From: Bacillota bacterium
GTDB lineage: Bacteria > Bacillota > Clostridia > Oscillospirales > Ruminococcaceae
Assembly (NCBI GenBank): GCA_023429785.1
Contig: JAEZDD010000003.1
Coordinates: forward strand, 310,001 to 374,000
Direction: 5' to 3'
DNA length: 64,000 nucleotides
Each line of letters opens with the position of its first letter. The first letter of the stretch is position 1. Positions 15,325 to 24,746 of the stretch are shown here, in pieces. Below the pieces are notes generated by a model. That model did no database searches. It was not told the DNA's origin and worked only from the letters and a program-made list of their open reading frames with translations. The position numbers and the translations under genes were made by a program.

Positions 15325-16803
15325 TTATTGTCTTAAATAAACTCCCTGCTCCTCGAGATAATCCTCTAAATCTCCCTTTGCGTCCTCTGCCCAGCTTTCG
15401 TCAGCCTCGACCTTAATCTGTGCCTTAACATATTCAATCTGCTTTTTGACTGATACAGGGGCTGGTCCGCCATCGACTTTCCTCTGATTGACACAGGTGT
15501 CAAGACTGATTGCCTCAAAAACATCTTCTTCAAAAGCATCGCTTTGCGTCTTATATTCTGAAAGCGGAAGCGTTTCGAGCGTTAAATCCTTTTCAATACA
15601 AATTGCAACAAGCTTCCCAGTGATTTTATAGGCATCTCTGAAGGGAAGCCCCTTTTTCACAAGATAATCAGCGCAATCGGTTGCATTGATAAAGCCCTTC
15701 GCTGCGGCATTTCGCATATTTTCCTTCTTGACATTCATTGTCGAAAGCATAGGAATAAAGGTTTTAAGGCAAAGCTTAACTGTATCAACAGCGTCAAAAA
15801 TTGCCTCCTTATCCTCCTGCATATCCTTGTTGTAAGCAAGTGAGAGCCCCTTCATCATTGTCAGAAGCGTGACCAAATCGCCGATAACTCGTCCCGTTTT
15901 CCCTCTTATCAGCTCGGTGACATCAGGGTTTTTCTTTTGTGGCATTATTGAAGAGCCGGTCGCATAGGCATCGTCAAGCTCAATGAATTTAAATTCCCAA
16001 GAACACCATAAAATGATTTCCTCAGAAAAACGTGAAAGGTGCATCATCAGTATAGAAATTGCCGAAGCCAGCTCAATACAAAAATCTCTGTCAGAAACGC
16101 CGTCGAGTGAATTTTGTGTTATTTCAGAGAAATTCAAAAGCTGACAAACCCTCTGTCTGTTGATAGGATAGGTTGTTGAAGCTAATGCCCCGCTCCCGAG
16201 CGGCATAAAATCCATTCTCTTATATGTGTCCTCAAGCCTTCCGAGGTCACGAATCAGCATTTGTGCATAAGCCATGAGATGATGAGCGAGCGTAATCGGC
16301 TGTGCCCTTTGAAGATGAGTATAGCCCGGCATAACTGTGTCAAGATTTTTTTCGCTTAGGTCACAAAGCGTTTTGCAAAGCTCCTTCACCTGTGATATTA
16401 TAACCACAACCTCGGTCTTGAGATACATTCTTATATCAAGTGCAACCTGGTCATTTCTGCTTCGTGCCGTGTGAAGCCTTTTCCCGGCGTCGCCCACTCT
16501 CGAAGTCAGCTCAGCCTCGATGAACATATGGATATCCTCGGCGCTGGGGTCAAATTCAAGCTTCCCACTTTCAATATCTGACAGAATGCCATCAAGCCCG
16601 TCGATAATTATCTGGCTGTCGGCAGACGTAATAATCCCAGCCTCGCCGAGCATTGTTGCGTGTGCAATACTGCCCTCGATATCCTGCTTATACATTCTGG
16701 CGTCAAATTTAATTGAAGAATTAAAGTCATTGACCTTTTCATCAACCTCTTTTGAAAACCGCCCCGCCCACAACTTTGTGGGAGTGCCCTCTATTTTAGC
16801 CAT
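15325..16803 (-). CDS. argH: Argininosuccinate lyase
   Basis: Protein of 492 aa of the fumarase/aspartase superfamily, with KLWAGRFSK at the N-terminus, HTARSRNDQ, the catalytic His in YTHLQRAQP and the signature [12 protein letters not shown]. It splits argininosuccinate into arginine and fumarate. It is a little longer than the common 460 aa because of a C-terminal tail of about 30 acidic residues ([20 protein letters not shown]). RBS AGGAGATGG; 20 bp after the lipoprotein gene. Confidence 0.97.
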   Translation of the reverse strand: MAKIEGTPTKLWAGRFSKEVDEKVNDFNSSIKFDARMYKQDIEGSIAHATMLGEAGIITSADSQIIIDGLDGILSDIESGKLEFDPSAEDIHMFIEAELTSRVGDAGKRLHTARSRNDQVALDIRMYLKTEVVVIISQVKELCKTLCDLSEKNLDTVMPGYTHLQRAQPITLAHHLMAYAQMLIRDLGRLEDTYKRMDFMPLGSGALASTTYPINRQRVCQLLNFSEITQNSLDGVSDRDFCIELASAISILMMHLSRFSEEIILWCSWEFKFIELDDAYATGSSIMPQKKNPDVTELIRGKTGRVIGDLVTLLTMMKGLSLAYNKDMQEDKEAIFDAVDTVKLCLKTFIPMLSTMNVKKENMRNAAAKGFINATDCADYLVKKGLPFRDAYKITGKLVAICIEKDLTLETLPLSEYKTQSDAFEEDVFEAISLDTCVNQRKVDGGPAPVSVKKQIEYVKAQIKVEADESWAEDAKGDLEDYLEEQGVYLRQ

Positions 16804-16823
16804 TTTTCATCCATCTCCTATTG

Positions 16824-17282
16824 CTATGATTTTGCATGCATTTTTTCAACAAGTCTGCTTACACTTTCAAGGTCATAAAAACTGGCAGAAACTTCACATT
16901 CCCCACCAGTTATTTCTGATTGAACATTTGGCGATGCAATCTTTTCGTCGCCAACCCATATTGAAATAACGCCATTTGTTTCTGCCAATTCTTTTGTTAT
17001 TTCGCCAAATTTTTTAGTTCCGTCAGCATTAAATAATATATCTATTACATATTTTTCGTTAATATCATCATATTTACTAATTACAGACATAATATCTTTG
17101 CTTGTCAGAACAATCTCATCGTCTGCGTTATTACCTTTCCGGAAACAAACATTGTCTGCTATTTTTTCATCTGAACTGTCTGAAATGCTGGAAGTCGCCG
17201 AATGAATTTTGCTGTTAAAATTATTACAACCACAGAAAGTCAAGCTGATACAAACTAATAAAAACACCATAAGCTTTTTCAT
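16824..17282 (-). CDS. Lipoprotein with SecD P1-head-like domain
   Basis: Protein of 152 aa. The signal peptide ends in a lipobox at Cys19 (LTFCGC), followed by a Ser-rich linker. Residues about 75-150 read VIDILFNADGTKKFGEITKEL, IWVGDEKIASPNVQSEITGG and a closing YDLESVSRLVEKM. This is the pattern of the SecD/SecDF periplasmic P1 head subdomain. It is not part of a secD gene, so it is a free-standing, membrane-anchored outer-face domain. The start at 17282 follows GAGGGGA. It sits between argG and argH and is cotranscribed with them. Function unknown; export assistance or peptide binding are possible. Confidence 0.75.
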   Translation of the reverse strand: MKKLMVFLLVCISLTFCGCNNFNSKIHSATSSISDSSDEKIADNVCFRKGNNADDEIVLTSKDIMSVISKYDDINEKYVIDILFNADGTKKFGEITKELAETNGVISIWVGDEKIASPNVQSEITGGECEVSASFYDLESVSRLVEKMHAKS

Positions 17283-17320
17283 ATTCTGTCCCCTCACATT
17301 ACGTCATGTTCTATTTACAA

Positions 17321-17341
17321 AGGGCGAACATCGTCCGCCCT
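17321..17341 (-). terminator. Weak hairpin between argG and the lipoprotein gene
   Basis: AGGGCG/CGCCCT stem extended by wobble pairs, without a proper T-run; at most an attenuating or mRNA-processing structure. Confidence 0.3.
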
Positions 17342-17366
17342 AGTGTTTATTTTTAATTTTAAAAAA

Positions 17367-18593
17367 TTACTTGCCACGCTTAGCGTCAAGTCTAGCCTTA
17401 ACCTGAATAGGAAGCCCAAAAAGATTAATAAAGCCGGCGGAATCAGCCTGATTATAAACATTATCCTCATCGAAGGTAGCAACCTCTTCATCAAATAATG
17501 TATAAGGTGAGGTAACCCCGGCATTTATGATATTACCCTTATATAGCTTCAGCTTAACGTCGCCGGTTACAGTTTCCTGAGTGCTGTCAACAAATGCAGA
17601 AAGCGACTCACGAAGCGGTGTGAACCACAGCCCGTTATAAACCAAGTCAGCGAACTTTATTCCGACAGTCTGCTTGAAGCGTTGAGTTTCCTTATCAAGG
17701 CAGATTGTTTCAAGAACGTCGTGTGCGTGATACAAAATTGCTCCGCCTGGAGTTTCATAAACGCCACGGGATTTCATTCCAACAAGACGGTTTTCAACAA
17801 GGTCAGCCAGACCGATTCCATTTGCACCGCCGATTTCATTAAGCTTTGTGACAATAGAAACGCCATCCATTTTCTCGCCGTTTAGTGATGTAGGAATACC
17901 CTTTTCAAAATGAAGAGTGATGTATTCAGCCTTGTCTGGAGCCATTTCAGGTGAAACACCCATTTCTAAAAAGCCCGGCTTGTTATATGTCGGCTCATTC
18001 GCAGGGTCCTCAAGGTCAAGCCCCTCGTGTGAAAGATGCCATAGGTTTTTGTCCTTTGAATAGTTTGTTTCTCTATTTATTTTTAAAGGTATGTTGTGTG
18101 CCTCAGCGTAATCAATTTCGTCATCACGGGATTTCAAATCCCATATTCTCCAAGGAGCAATAATTGTCATATCAGGTGCGAATGCCTTGATAGTCAGCTC
18201 AAATCTAACCTGGTCATTCCCCTTCCCTGTGCAGCCGTGACAGATAGCGTCAGCGCCCTCAGCGAGTGCAATTTCAACAATTCTCTTGGCAATAATAGGT
18301 CTTGCAAACGATGTCCCCAATAAATATCTATTTTCATAAACTGCGCCGGCTTTAAGTGTCGGAAAAACAAAATCATTCACAAATTCGTCCTTTAAATCCT
18401 CGATATAAAGCTTTGATGCCCCAGTTTTTATTGCCTTTTCTTCAAGTCCGTCAAGCTCAGTCCCTTGACCGACATCACCTGAAACCGCGATAACCTCACA
18501 GTTGTCGTAATTTTCTTTAAGCCATGGAATGATAATTGATGTGTCAAGTCCTCCTGAATATGCTAAAACAACCTTCTTAATCTCTTTTGCCAT
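17367..18593 (-). CDS. argG: Argininosuccinate synthase
   Basis: Protein of 408 aa with the N-type ATP pyrophosphatase loop [25 protein letters not shown] and APWRIWDL. It joins citrulline and aspartate using ATP. It is the first gene of the nine-gene arginine cluster. The start at 18593 ([10 protein letters not shown]) has GGAGGG upstream; earlier in-frame ATGs fall within the promoter. The promoter and ArgR-type boxes upstream imply that the whole operon is repressed by arginine. Confidence 0.97.
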   Translation of the reverse strand: MAKEIKKVVLAYSGGLDTSIIIPWLKENYDNCEVIAVSGDVGQGTELDGLEEKAIKTGASKLYIEDLKDEFVNDFVFPTLKAGAVYENRYLLGTSFARPIIAKRIVEIALAEGADAICHGCTGKGNDQVRFELTIKAFAPDMTIIAPWRIWDLKSRDDEIDYAEAHNIPLKINRETNYSKDKNLWHLSHEGLDLEDPANEPTYNKPGFLEMGVSPEMAPDKAEYITLHFEKGIPTSLNGEKMDGVSIVTKLNEIGGANGIGLADLVENRLVGMKSRGVYETPGGAILYHAHDVLETICLDKETQRFKQTVGIKFADLVYNGLWFTPLRESLSAFVDSTQETVTGDVKLKLYKGNIINAGVTSPYTLFDEEVATFDEDNVYNQADSAGFINLFGLPIQVKARLDAKRGK

Positions 18594-18630
18594 AATATTT
18601 CCCTCCAAATGTATTTTATGTATTAATATC

Positions 18631-18658
18631 ATTATACACACTTATGCAGAATTGTCAA
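18631..18658 (-). promoter_or_regulatory. Promoter of the arginine operon
   Basis: TTGACA, 16-bp spacer, TATAAT on the minus strand: both hexamers perfect. Confidence 0.9.
18633..18650. promoter_or_regulatory. Probable ARG box overlapping the promoter
   Basis: On the minus strand this 18-mer matches 15 of 18 positions of TNTGNATWWWWATNCANA and fills the spacer plus part of the -10 box. Its centre is 32 bp (three helical turns) from the perfect box at 18665-18682. Confidence 0.5.
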
Positions 18659-18664
18659 GACTTT

Positions 18665-18682
18665 TTTGAATAAATATTCAAA
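18665..18682. promoter_or_regulatory. ARG box (ArgR/AhrC operator)
   Basis: TTTGAATAAATATTCAAA, a perfect 8+2+8 palindrome differing little from the Bacillus ARG box CATGAATAAAAATTCAAG. It lies just upstream of the -35 box. A weaker half-matching box (TGAA-N5-TGCA, 18688-18700) follows about 21 bp away, the normal spacing of ArgR tandem sites. Confidence 0.75.
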
Positions 18683-18702
18683 CATTTTGAACTTAATGCA
18701 TA

Positions 18703-18734
18703 AACAGTGTATATTCTTGCAAATATACACTGTT
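18703..18734. terminator. Inverted repeat after the TIM-barrel gene
   Basis: Perfect 13-bp arms AACAGTGTATATT/AATATACACTGTT with a 6-nt loop, 17 bp after the stop codon at 18752. No T-run follows on the minus strand, so termination is likely but not certain. Confidence 0.5.
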
Positions 18735-18751
18735 ATTCTGTATATTATTCA

Positions 18752-19429
18752 TTAAGGATGTGGTTTATTTTCTCTATATGCGCCCATTATGTCTTTAAAA
18801 ACCTGAGCATTTGACGGCGGTGTCCATGTTATTGCATTAGCGCCTGCCTTAATTGTCTCTAAAATCGAGGCATCATTCGGCCCGCCTGTCGCTATAATTG
18901 GAAAGCTTGGATATTTCTCACGAATTTTTGCGACAATATTCGCTGTGTTCGACGCGGCTGAAACATTAAAAATACTGGCGCCTGCTTCAATTCTAGCATC
19001 TATATCGTCGCTTTCATTAACAACAGTGACAACAACTGGTATATCAATCGCCTCGGCAACAGTTTTGACCGTTTCATTTTTTGTCGGTGCATTGACAACA
19101 ACACCGATTGCCCCTTGAAATTCAGCATGAAGTGCAAGGTTATAGACTCTCACGCCTTGAGTCAGTCCGCCGCCAACTCCGGCAAAAACGGGAATATCAG
19201 CTGCGAGCATAAGTGCCTGTGTGATTATCGGCTGAGGAGTGAACGGATAAACAGCAATAACAGCATCAGCATTAACGTTTTTAATTATACAAACGTCGGT
19301 TGAGAATACAAGCGACTTAATTTTTTTCCCAAAAATAACTATGCCACTGCACTGTGAAATTACCTCAGGAACACGGAGAGAAAATTTTCTTAAAGTCCCG
19401 CTGACTTGCGGCGGTGAAATTATATCCAT
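18752..19429 (-). CDS. TIM-barrel protein of unknown specificity
   Basis: Protein of 225 aa with a repeating beta/alpha pattern. Glycine-rich loops at AGVGGGLTQG, the strand IPVVVTVV, then AGASIFNVSAAS and IIATGGPNDASILETIKAGANAITW near the C-terminus form a phosphate-binding site of the ThiG/IMPDH/KDPG-aldolase type. Orthologues in clostridia are usually called hydrolase or beta/alpha-barrel protein; no reaction is established that I know of. The start at 19429 (MDIISPPQVS) follows GAAAGGAAA. Monocistronic. Confidence 0.7.
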   Translation of the reverse strand: MDIISPPQVSGTLRKFSLRVPEVISQCSGIVIFGKKIKSLVFSTDVCIIKNVNADAVIAVYPFTPQPIITQALMLAADIPVFAGVGGGLTQGVRVYNLALHAEFQGAIGVVVNAPTKNETVKTVAEAIDIPVVVTVVNESDDIDARIEAGASIFNVSAASNTANIVAKIREKYPSFPIIATGGPNDASILETIKAGANAITWTPPSNAQVFKDIMGAYRENKPHP

Positions 19430-19615
19430 ATTTCTAATTTTCCTTTCAAAATAAGTTAATATATTACAAAAAAATAAACTTGCTTTTAGTAGAATTATAT
19501 AATAAATATGACAAAAAAACAACCTGTTTTAAGGTTATAATAGAAAGTTATTTTATATATTTCATTTTTATTTAAAATAGTATATAATTAAATAAAAATG
19601 ATGGGGGGATTTTCT

Positions 19616-20122
19616 ATGGAGCTGAGAGAAATTGATTTACTAAAAGCTGATTTTAACCCTTTTAAAATGGTGGGGAAGGATTGGTTCCTTATCACTGCGG
19701 GGAATGACCAGGGCTTTAATACTATGACCGCTTCGTGGGGCGGCTTTGGTGTTATGTGGAACAAGAATGTCGCCACAATTGTTGTCAGACCTCAGAGGAG
19801 GACAATTGACTTTCTTAACGAAAGCGGATATTTCACAATTAGCTTTTTTGATGAGAAATTCCGAGATATACTTAAATTCTGCGGGGCGAATTCAGGACGT
19901 GACGTCGATAAAATACAGGTGACCGGCTTAAAACCAATATTTCTAGATGGAACAACCACCTTTGAACAAGCTAACAAGGTTTTAATTTGCAAGAAGCTGT
20001 TTTCACAGAAAATTGACGAAAATTCTTTTATAGATAAAGCACTTCTGTCAAATTATCCGAGCAAGGATTTTCATTATGCCTTTGTCGGAGAAATTTTAAA
20101 GGCAGTTGAAATAGTTAAATAA
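19616..20122 (+). CDS. Flavin reductase family protein
   Basis: Protein of 168 aa with the split-barrel FMN-binding fold of flavin reductase-like proteins: NTMTASWGGFGVMWNK (flavin phosphate contacts), VRPQRRTIDFL and YFTISFFDEKFRDIL. Members reduce FMN or use it in oxidoreductase reactions. I start at 19616 (MELREIDLLK) because GGGGGGA lies 6 nt upstream; an ATG pair at 19598 lacks an RBS. A TATAAT at 19583-19588 may be its promoter. Partner and substrate unknown. Confidence 0.85.
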   Translation: MELREIDLLKADFNPFKMVGKDWFLITAGNDQGFNTMTASWGGFGVMWNKNVATIVVRPQRRTIDFLNESGYFTISFFDEKFRDILKFCGANSGRDVDKIQVTGLKPIFLDGTTTFEQANKVLICKKLFSQKIDENSFIDKALLSNYPSKDFHYAFVGEILKAVEIVK

Positions 20123-20139
20123 TCTCCAAAATATAAATT

Positions 20140-20170
20140 AATCCTTATACTATTTTAAAGTATAAGGATT
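20140..20170. terminator. Terminator between the flavin reductase and spo0A
   Basis: AATCCTTATACT/AGTATAAGGATT, a 12-bp perfect stem followed by ATTTCT; serves the plus-strand gene and probably spo0A from the other side. Confidence 0.75.
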
Positions 20171-20193
20171 ATTTCTATGTAAAAAATTAAAAT

Positions 20194-20976
20194 TTAAGCC
20201 ATTAAAACGCCTTTGTATTTTAATCTGATTTTATCCGTAATCAGAGCGACAAATTCGCTGTTTGTTGGCTTGCCCTTGCCGGTATTAATTGTATAACCAA
20301 AAAATGAATTCAATGTGTCAAGATTCCCTCTATCCCACGCTATCTCGATAGCATGTCTTATTGCTCTTTCAACTCTGGACGATGTCGTCTGAAATTTCTT
20401 AGCAACAGAAGGATATAAAACCTTGGTAACACTCTCAAGCTTGCTTGCGTCAATTACTGACTGCATAATAGCCTCTCTGAGATAATGATAGCCCTTGATG
20501 TGTGCAGGAACGCCAATCTGATGAATAATATCAGTTACAACAACCTCAAGATTGGTTGCTCCGGCATTTTTTTGAAAATTTATTCCTTGTTCGTCCATAC
20601 TATCCTTCCCCGTCAACGATAAAATTCTCTCTCCGAGAGTTTTTGATTCAAATGGTCTTAGCATAAAATATGCTGCGCCATTTTCCATTACCTGCTTCTC
20701 GATGAATGGGTTATCGTATGTGCTTACAACAATAAATATCGGTTTCTTGTAAACACTGACGTTAATCTTTTTCATCAGCTCGATTGCGTCCAGATTTGGC
20801 ATTATTGCTTCAATAATAACAACATCCGGCATTTCGTTTTTGATAGCGTCGAATAAGGCTAGCCCGTCCTTTGGTCTTGCAACAACAAAAAACCCCATTG
20901 TTCTTAGAGTATTAGCACATGATATGCCATAATCTGCGCTGTCGTCACCAATTAGTACCTTAATTTTGTTTGTCAT
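20194..20976 (-). CDS. spo0A: Sporulation response regulator Spo0A
   Basis: Protein of 260 aa with a receiver domain (1-120) and the Spo0A DNA-binding domain (about 145-258) with the diagnostic recognition stretch [18 protein letters not shown] and [15 protein letters not shown]. It is the master switch for entry into sporulation. The acidic pair Asp11-Asp12 is kept, but the phospho-acceptor Asp is Glu56 ([11 protein letters not shown], codon GAA at 20809-20811) and the conserved Lys is Arg107 (MLRPFE). Conventional Asp phosphorylation is therefore not possible. It lies downstream of spoIVB, the universal order. Confidence 0.96.
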   Translation of the reverse strand: MTNKIKVLIGDDSADYGISCANTLRTMGFFVVARPKDGLALFDAIKNEMPDVVIIEAIMPNLDAIELMKKINVSVYKKPIFIVVSTYDNPFIEKQVMENGAAYFMLRPFESKTLGERILSLTGKDSMDEQGINFQKNAGATNLEVVVTDIIHQIGVPAHIKGYHYLREAIMQSVIDASKLESVTKVLYPSVAKKFQTTSSRVERAIRHAIEIAWDRGNLDTLNSFFGYTINTGKGKPTNSEFVALITDKIRLKYKGVLMA

Positions 20977-21236
20977 TTATATCCCTCCGATGTTTTTAAT
21001 ACTTCCATATATTACCATAAAAATTCTACTATTGCAATAGCAAATAAGAAATTTTTACAGTTTTATCCAAAAAACATTTTGAGCCAAATTTGATATTTTT
21101 GCCAAAATAATCTATAATTTTTCAAAATTCTACATTAATTGTAATACATTTTTTGGGAAAATGCAAGCCTTTGTTAATATTTTATTTTTATTCTTATAAT
21201 TTTGGATTTTGACAAGTGATTTTGTATAAAATAATT
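20977..21236. other. spo0A upstream region
   Basis: Very AT-rich gap of about 260 bp. A near-match to the Spo0A box (TGTCAAA on the minus strand) occurs at about 21208-21216, far upstream of the gene. I see no convincing sigma-H promoter, small ORF or RNA structure. Confidence 0.4.
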
Positions 21237-21263
21237 AGAACAGAGAAGACGATTCTCTGTTCT
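21237..21263 (-). terminator. Terminator of spoIVB
   Basis: AGAACAGAGAA/TTCTCTGTTCT, an 11-bp stem with a 5-nt loop and a T-rich tail on the minus strand; it separates spoIVB from spo0A. Confidence 0.85.
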
Positions 21264-21274
21264 AATTTGTTTAT

Positions 21275-22498
21275 TTATGCTGCATTCTGAGCTAGATTTA
21301 ATGCACTTGAATACATAGTATCAACAAAAACGCCATAACCCTTTGTTGGGTCATTGACAAAAACATGTGTGACTGCTCCGACTAGCTTTCCGTCCTGAAT
21401 TATCGGACTTCCGCTCATTCCCTGAAGAATTCCCCCCGCATTTTCTAGAAGCTCGGGGTCTGTTATCTTAATTACGAGGTTTTTGTTCTGGTCGCTGTTT
21501 TTCATGTCGATTTTTTCAATTTCAATGCTGTATTCCTTTGGTGTATTCCCTTTAATAGTGGTTAAAATAGTTGCATGACCTGTCCTGACATCCTGTCTAT
21601 AGCCCATTGGGATGCCGACTGATTGATTTGGCGGCGAGTCAAGCTCACCAAAAAGGCCGTTGTTAGTATTTAACAAAATGCTTCCTACTGAAAAATTTGA
21701 AACGAAGCTCCCGAGAAGCTCGCCGGGCTGTCCGACTCGTCCTTTAGTTACCCCGTTAATTGTTACGGCAACAACCTGTCCGGAATGAAGCGGCATTATT
21801 TCGCCGGTATCAACATCGCATACAGGGTGACCTAAGCCGCCGAACATTTTTGTCTGAGGGTCATAGAAGGTGATTGTCCCTATGCCTGCCGAGCTGTCAC
21901 GAACCCATATTCCAGCCTTGAAGGTTGCTTCTGAAAGCGAATATGACGGCTCCATATTCACTTCAAAAACCTGATTTCCTCTTTTAATTTTGACGACAAC
22001 CTTTTCGCCCTGACTTTTCATTATTGCTTCCGCCACATCCTGATTTGAGGTCATCTTGTTCCCATTGATTGATATAATAATGTCACCAATCTGTATACCG
22101 CTTTTGCTTGCCGGACATATATTCCCGTCACAGCTGTCAACCTCTGCCATACCAATAACTATAACACCCTCAGTGATAAGTTTTATCCCGAATGGATTTC
22201 CACCAGGGATTAAAACGGGGGTGTCAACTGGCTTAACTGTTACTTCCTTAATAGGTATTACGCCAAAAAGCTTTAGCGTCACATCGGATTGCATTACTTT
22301 TTCATCACCGAGCATAATCTGCTGATACTTATTATTGTTTGTTGCTTCAACGTCAAAAAAGCAAGAAAGCTTTAGATTTGTTCCTCTTGTGACATAAAAG
22401 CTTTCAGGTAATGAATAAATATAGTATCCGGTAATAGAACATAGTGCTAAAATTATAATAATTATAAAAGCTGAGATTGTTCTGACTAAATTTCTCAT
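21275..22498 (-). CDS. spoIVB: SpoIVB serine peptidase
   Basis: Protein of 407 aa. An N-terminal anchor helix (about 8-28) is followed by a PDZ domain (about 108-180, GVIVIGMAEVD...SGIQIGDIIISING) and an S55 peptidase domain. Catalytic landmarks are GGLGHPVCD (His) and GMSGSPIIQDGKLVGAVTHV (Ser). Made in the forespore and secreted into the intermembrane space, SpoIVB cleaves SpoIVFA to trigger sigma-K activation in the mother cell. The RBS lies in the AACAGGAGGCG stretch. Confidence 0.96.
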   Translation of the reverse strand: MRNLVRTISAFIIIIILALCSITGYYIYSLPESFYVTRGTNLKLSCFFDVEATNNNKYQQIMLGDEKVMQSDVTLKLFGVIPIKEVTVKPVDTPVLIPGGNPFGIKLITEGVIVIGMAEVDSCDGNICPASKSGIQIGDIIISINGNKMTSNQDVAEAIMKSQGEKVVVKIKRGNQVFEVNMEPSYSLSEATFKAGIWVRDSSAGIGTITFYDPQTKMFGGLGHPVCDVDTGEIMPLHSGQVVAVTINGVTKGRVGQPGELLGSFVSNFSVGSILLNTNNGLFGELDSPPNQSVGIPMGYRQDVRTGHATILTTIKGNTPKEYSIEIEKIDMKNSDQNKNLVIKITDPELLENAGGILQGMSGSPIIQDGKLVGAVTHVFVNDPTKGYGVFVDTMYSSALNLAQNAA

Positions 22499-22870
22499 AA
22501 TTCGCCTCCTGTTAATTTATCACTTGTCTTAATATTTGCTTTTCGCATTCAAAATATCATTGCTAAAACAAGTATTATTTGCTTTGAATATATCTGAGAA
22601 ATTTGTTTTCCTTAGAAAAATCTAATCTTATATCGCTTTTTGAAAAAAATAAGCCTAAAGGGAATTTAAGCAAATTGCAATACAAATTTCCAAAATTATT
22701 TTTTTAATTTAATCTAAAAATATTATTGAAATAAAAAAAGAGTTTATTCATTTAATTTTAAAAACTTGATTATTATTAGCATTAATTATCAGCATATTTT
22801 GTTTGTATATTTTATTTTTCGCTAAGATGTAGTATTATTAATTAAGGAACAAAAATAAGGGAGACTTTTT
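22499..22870. other. Intergenic gap of 372 bp
   Basis: AT-rich region between divergent genes. On the minus strand a GAATG element with CAAGTGATA downstream is a weak match to a sigma-G/F promoter for spoIVB. On the plus strand TATTAT at 22833-22838 may be the -10 box of the next gene. No ORF or RNA gene seen. Confidence 0.4.
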
Positions 22871-23308
22871 ATGAAAATTTTAATTGACGCTGACGGCTGT
22901 CCTGTTGTGGACATTGCCGTTAAAATATCAAGGGCAAATAACCTCGAGTGCCTCATTATATGTGATACCTCACACGTTTTTGAAAAGGAAGGGGCGAAAA
23001 CAATAACCGTTTCAAAGGGCGCAGACAGCGTTGATTTCGCTTTAGTGAATATGCTTTCAAGCGGCGATATTGTTATTACTCAGGATTATGGACTTGCCGC
23101 TATGTGTCTTGCCAGAAAAGCAATAGCTTTAAACCAGGACGGAATGGTTTATAACAACGACAACATTGACTCGCTTTTGTTACAGCGGCACACGGCGAAA
23201 AAAATTCGACTGGCTGGCGGAAGATTAAGAGGGAACTCAAAAAGAACGCCGTTACAGGATATTGCTTTTGAAGAAAAACTAAAAATGATAGTGCTGAAAT
23301 ATTTATAA
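22871..23308 (+). CDS. UPF0178 (DUF188, YaiI/YqxD) family protein
   Basis: Protein of 145 aa with the family marks DADGCPV at the N-terminus, GADSVDFALV, ITQDYGLAAMCLARKA and the C-terminal GGRLRGNSKRTPL. It is a predicted PIN/NYN-like nuclease fold by its acidic residues, but the function is unproven. RBS AAGGGAGA. It stands alone between the sporulation genes and the sugar operon. Confidence 0.9.
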   Translation: MKILIDADGCPVVDIAVKISRANNLECLIICDTSHVFEKEGAKTITVSKGADSVDFALVNMLSSGDIVITQDYGLAAMCLARKAIALNQDGMVYNNDNIDSLLLQRHTAKKIRLAGGRLRGNSKRTPLQDIAFEEKLKMIVLKYL

Positions 23309-23445
23309 TTTAGTGTTTTTAAATAAAAAATGCTAACAAGTTGTTGCAATTTTGATTATTTTGTTGTAAAATTGTGATAGTAATTTTATTCTTTGATTTT
23401 ATATTTGTTAATATTTACTTTTTATTACTTTTTGGAGGTACATAT

Positions 23446-24729
23446 ATGAATTTAAAATTAAAACAAGGGATGAAGCTTGGCGTCGCTTCTGCGGCGACTC
23501 AAATTGAAGGCGGAGATTGCGGGCATAACTGGAATGCTTGGTTTGAGAAGGGCAAAATATCGGATGGCTCAAATCCCGCCAGAGCTAACGACCACTATAA
23601 CTTATGGCTTGATGATGCAAATCTTATGTCCGAAATGGGTATAAAAATCTATCGTCTAGGACTTGAATGGGCGAGAATCTTCCCTGAGGAAGCTGTCATT
23701 GACGAAAGTGTCCTTTCTCATTATCATCAGGAGCTGACATACCTTAAAGAAAAGGGTATTTCAGTTCTTTTGACAATTCATCATTTCACGAACCCGATGT
23801 GGTTTGAAAAAAAGGGCGGTTTTTCGAAAAAAGAAAACCTTAAATATTACATTAGCTTTGTTGAACTTGTTGTGAACTCCTTTGGCGACCTCGTAAATGA
23901 GTATATAACCATTAACGAGCCAAATGTTTATGCAACTAATTCCTTTTATTTCGGGAGCTGGCCGCCCGGCGAAAAATCCATGACAAAAACAATTGCCGTT
24001 ATGTCGAATATGGCATATTGTCATATTGAAGCTTTTAAGCTGATACATAATATGCGTGAGGAAATGGGCTATACCGATACAAAAGTCGGGTTCGCCAACC
24101 ACCTCAGGGTTTTTGACCCAAAAAATAATACCAACCCGTGGCATTGCATATGCTCCTCACTATTAGAAAGATTTTTTCAGGGGGCGCTAAATTATGCGAT
24201 GTATTTAGGGGAATTCAAGTTCCCGCTGAAAGCACCTTTTAAGATGAAAAAGGGTGAATACAGCGATTATATTGCCGTGAATTATTACACTCGCTCGACG
24301 GTATCAGAATTTAACGACGGAGTGCTTGAAAATTCGCCTAAGAACGATTTAGGGTGGGAAATATATCCCGAGGGGATTGTCCGTTGCTGCGAAAAGGCAT
24401 ATTCAATTTTGAAGCGACCTGTTTATATTACCGAGAACGGGACCTGCGATAATGAGGATGCCTTCAGATGCCGTTATATTTTTGAGCATTTAAAAGCCTT
24501 GTGTGAATCCGCGCTCCCTGTTGAAAGGTATTATCATTGGTGTTTTTGTGATAATTTTGAGTGGGTTGAGGGTGAGAGTGCCAGATTCGGGCTTGTCCAT
24601 ATTGATTATGAAACTCAAATACGAACGATAAAAAATTCAGGCGAATTCTATTCTGAGATTATTAAAAACAATGGTGTAACCGATGAAATCTTCGACAAAT
24701 ATGTTAAAAATCAAAATTATCACAATTAA
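23446..24729 (+). CDS. GH1 beta-glucosidase
   Basis: Protein of 427 aa, a complete glycoside hydrolase family 1 barrel: acid/base Glu158 in TINEPN and nucleophile Glu330 in YITENG. The substrate loop DNFEWVEGESARFG is the non-phosphorylated type, so it should split free beta-glucosides or beta-galactosides, not 6-phospho sugars. That agrees with the GPH symporter gene 17 bp downstream. The start at 23446 follows TTTGGAGGT; the upstream ATG at 23374 would add an AT-rich artefact. An 11-bp palindrome AACAAGTTGTT at 23335-23345 upstream could be an operator. Confidence 0.9.
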   Translation: MNLKLKQGMKLGVASAATQIEGGDCGHNWNAWFEKGKISDGSNPARANDHYNLWLDDANLMSEMGIKIYRLGLEWARIFPEEAVIDESVLSHYHQELTYLKEKGISVLLTIHHFTNPMWFEKKGGFSKKENLKYYISFVELVVNSFGDLVNEYITINEPNVYATNSFYFGSWPPGEKSMTKTIAVMSNMAYCHIEAFKLIHNMREEMGYTDTKVGFANHLRVFDPKNNTNPWHCICSSLLERFFQGALNYAMYLGEFKFPLKAPFKMKKGEYSDYIAVNYYTRSTVSEFNDGVLENSPKNDLGWEIYPEGIVRCCEKAYSILKRPVYITENGTCDNEDAFRCRYIFEHLKALCESALPVERYYHWCFCDNFEWVEGESARFGLVHIDYETQIRTIKNSGEFYSEIIKNNGVTDEIFDKYVKNQNYHN

Positions 24730-24746
24730 ATAAGGGGGCATACCAA

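Noticed and set aside
18594..18750. T-box leader for the arginine operon
   Set aside because: No T-box bulge sequence, specifier hairpin or antiterminator; ArgR boxes explain control better.
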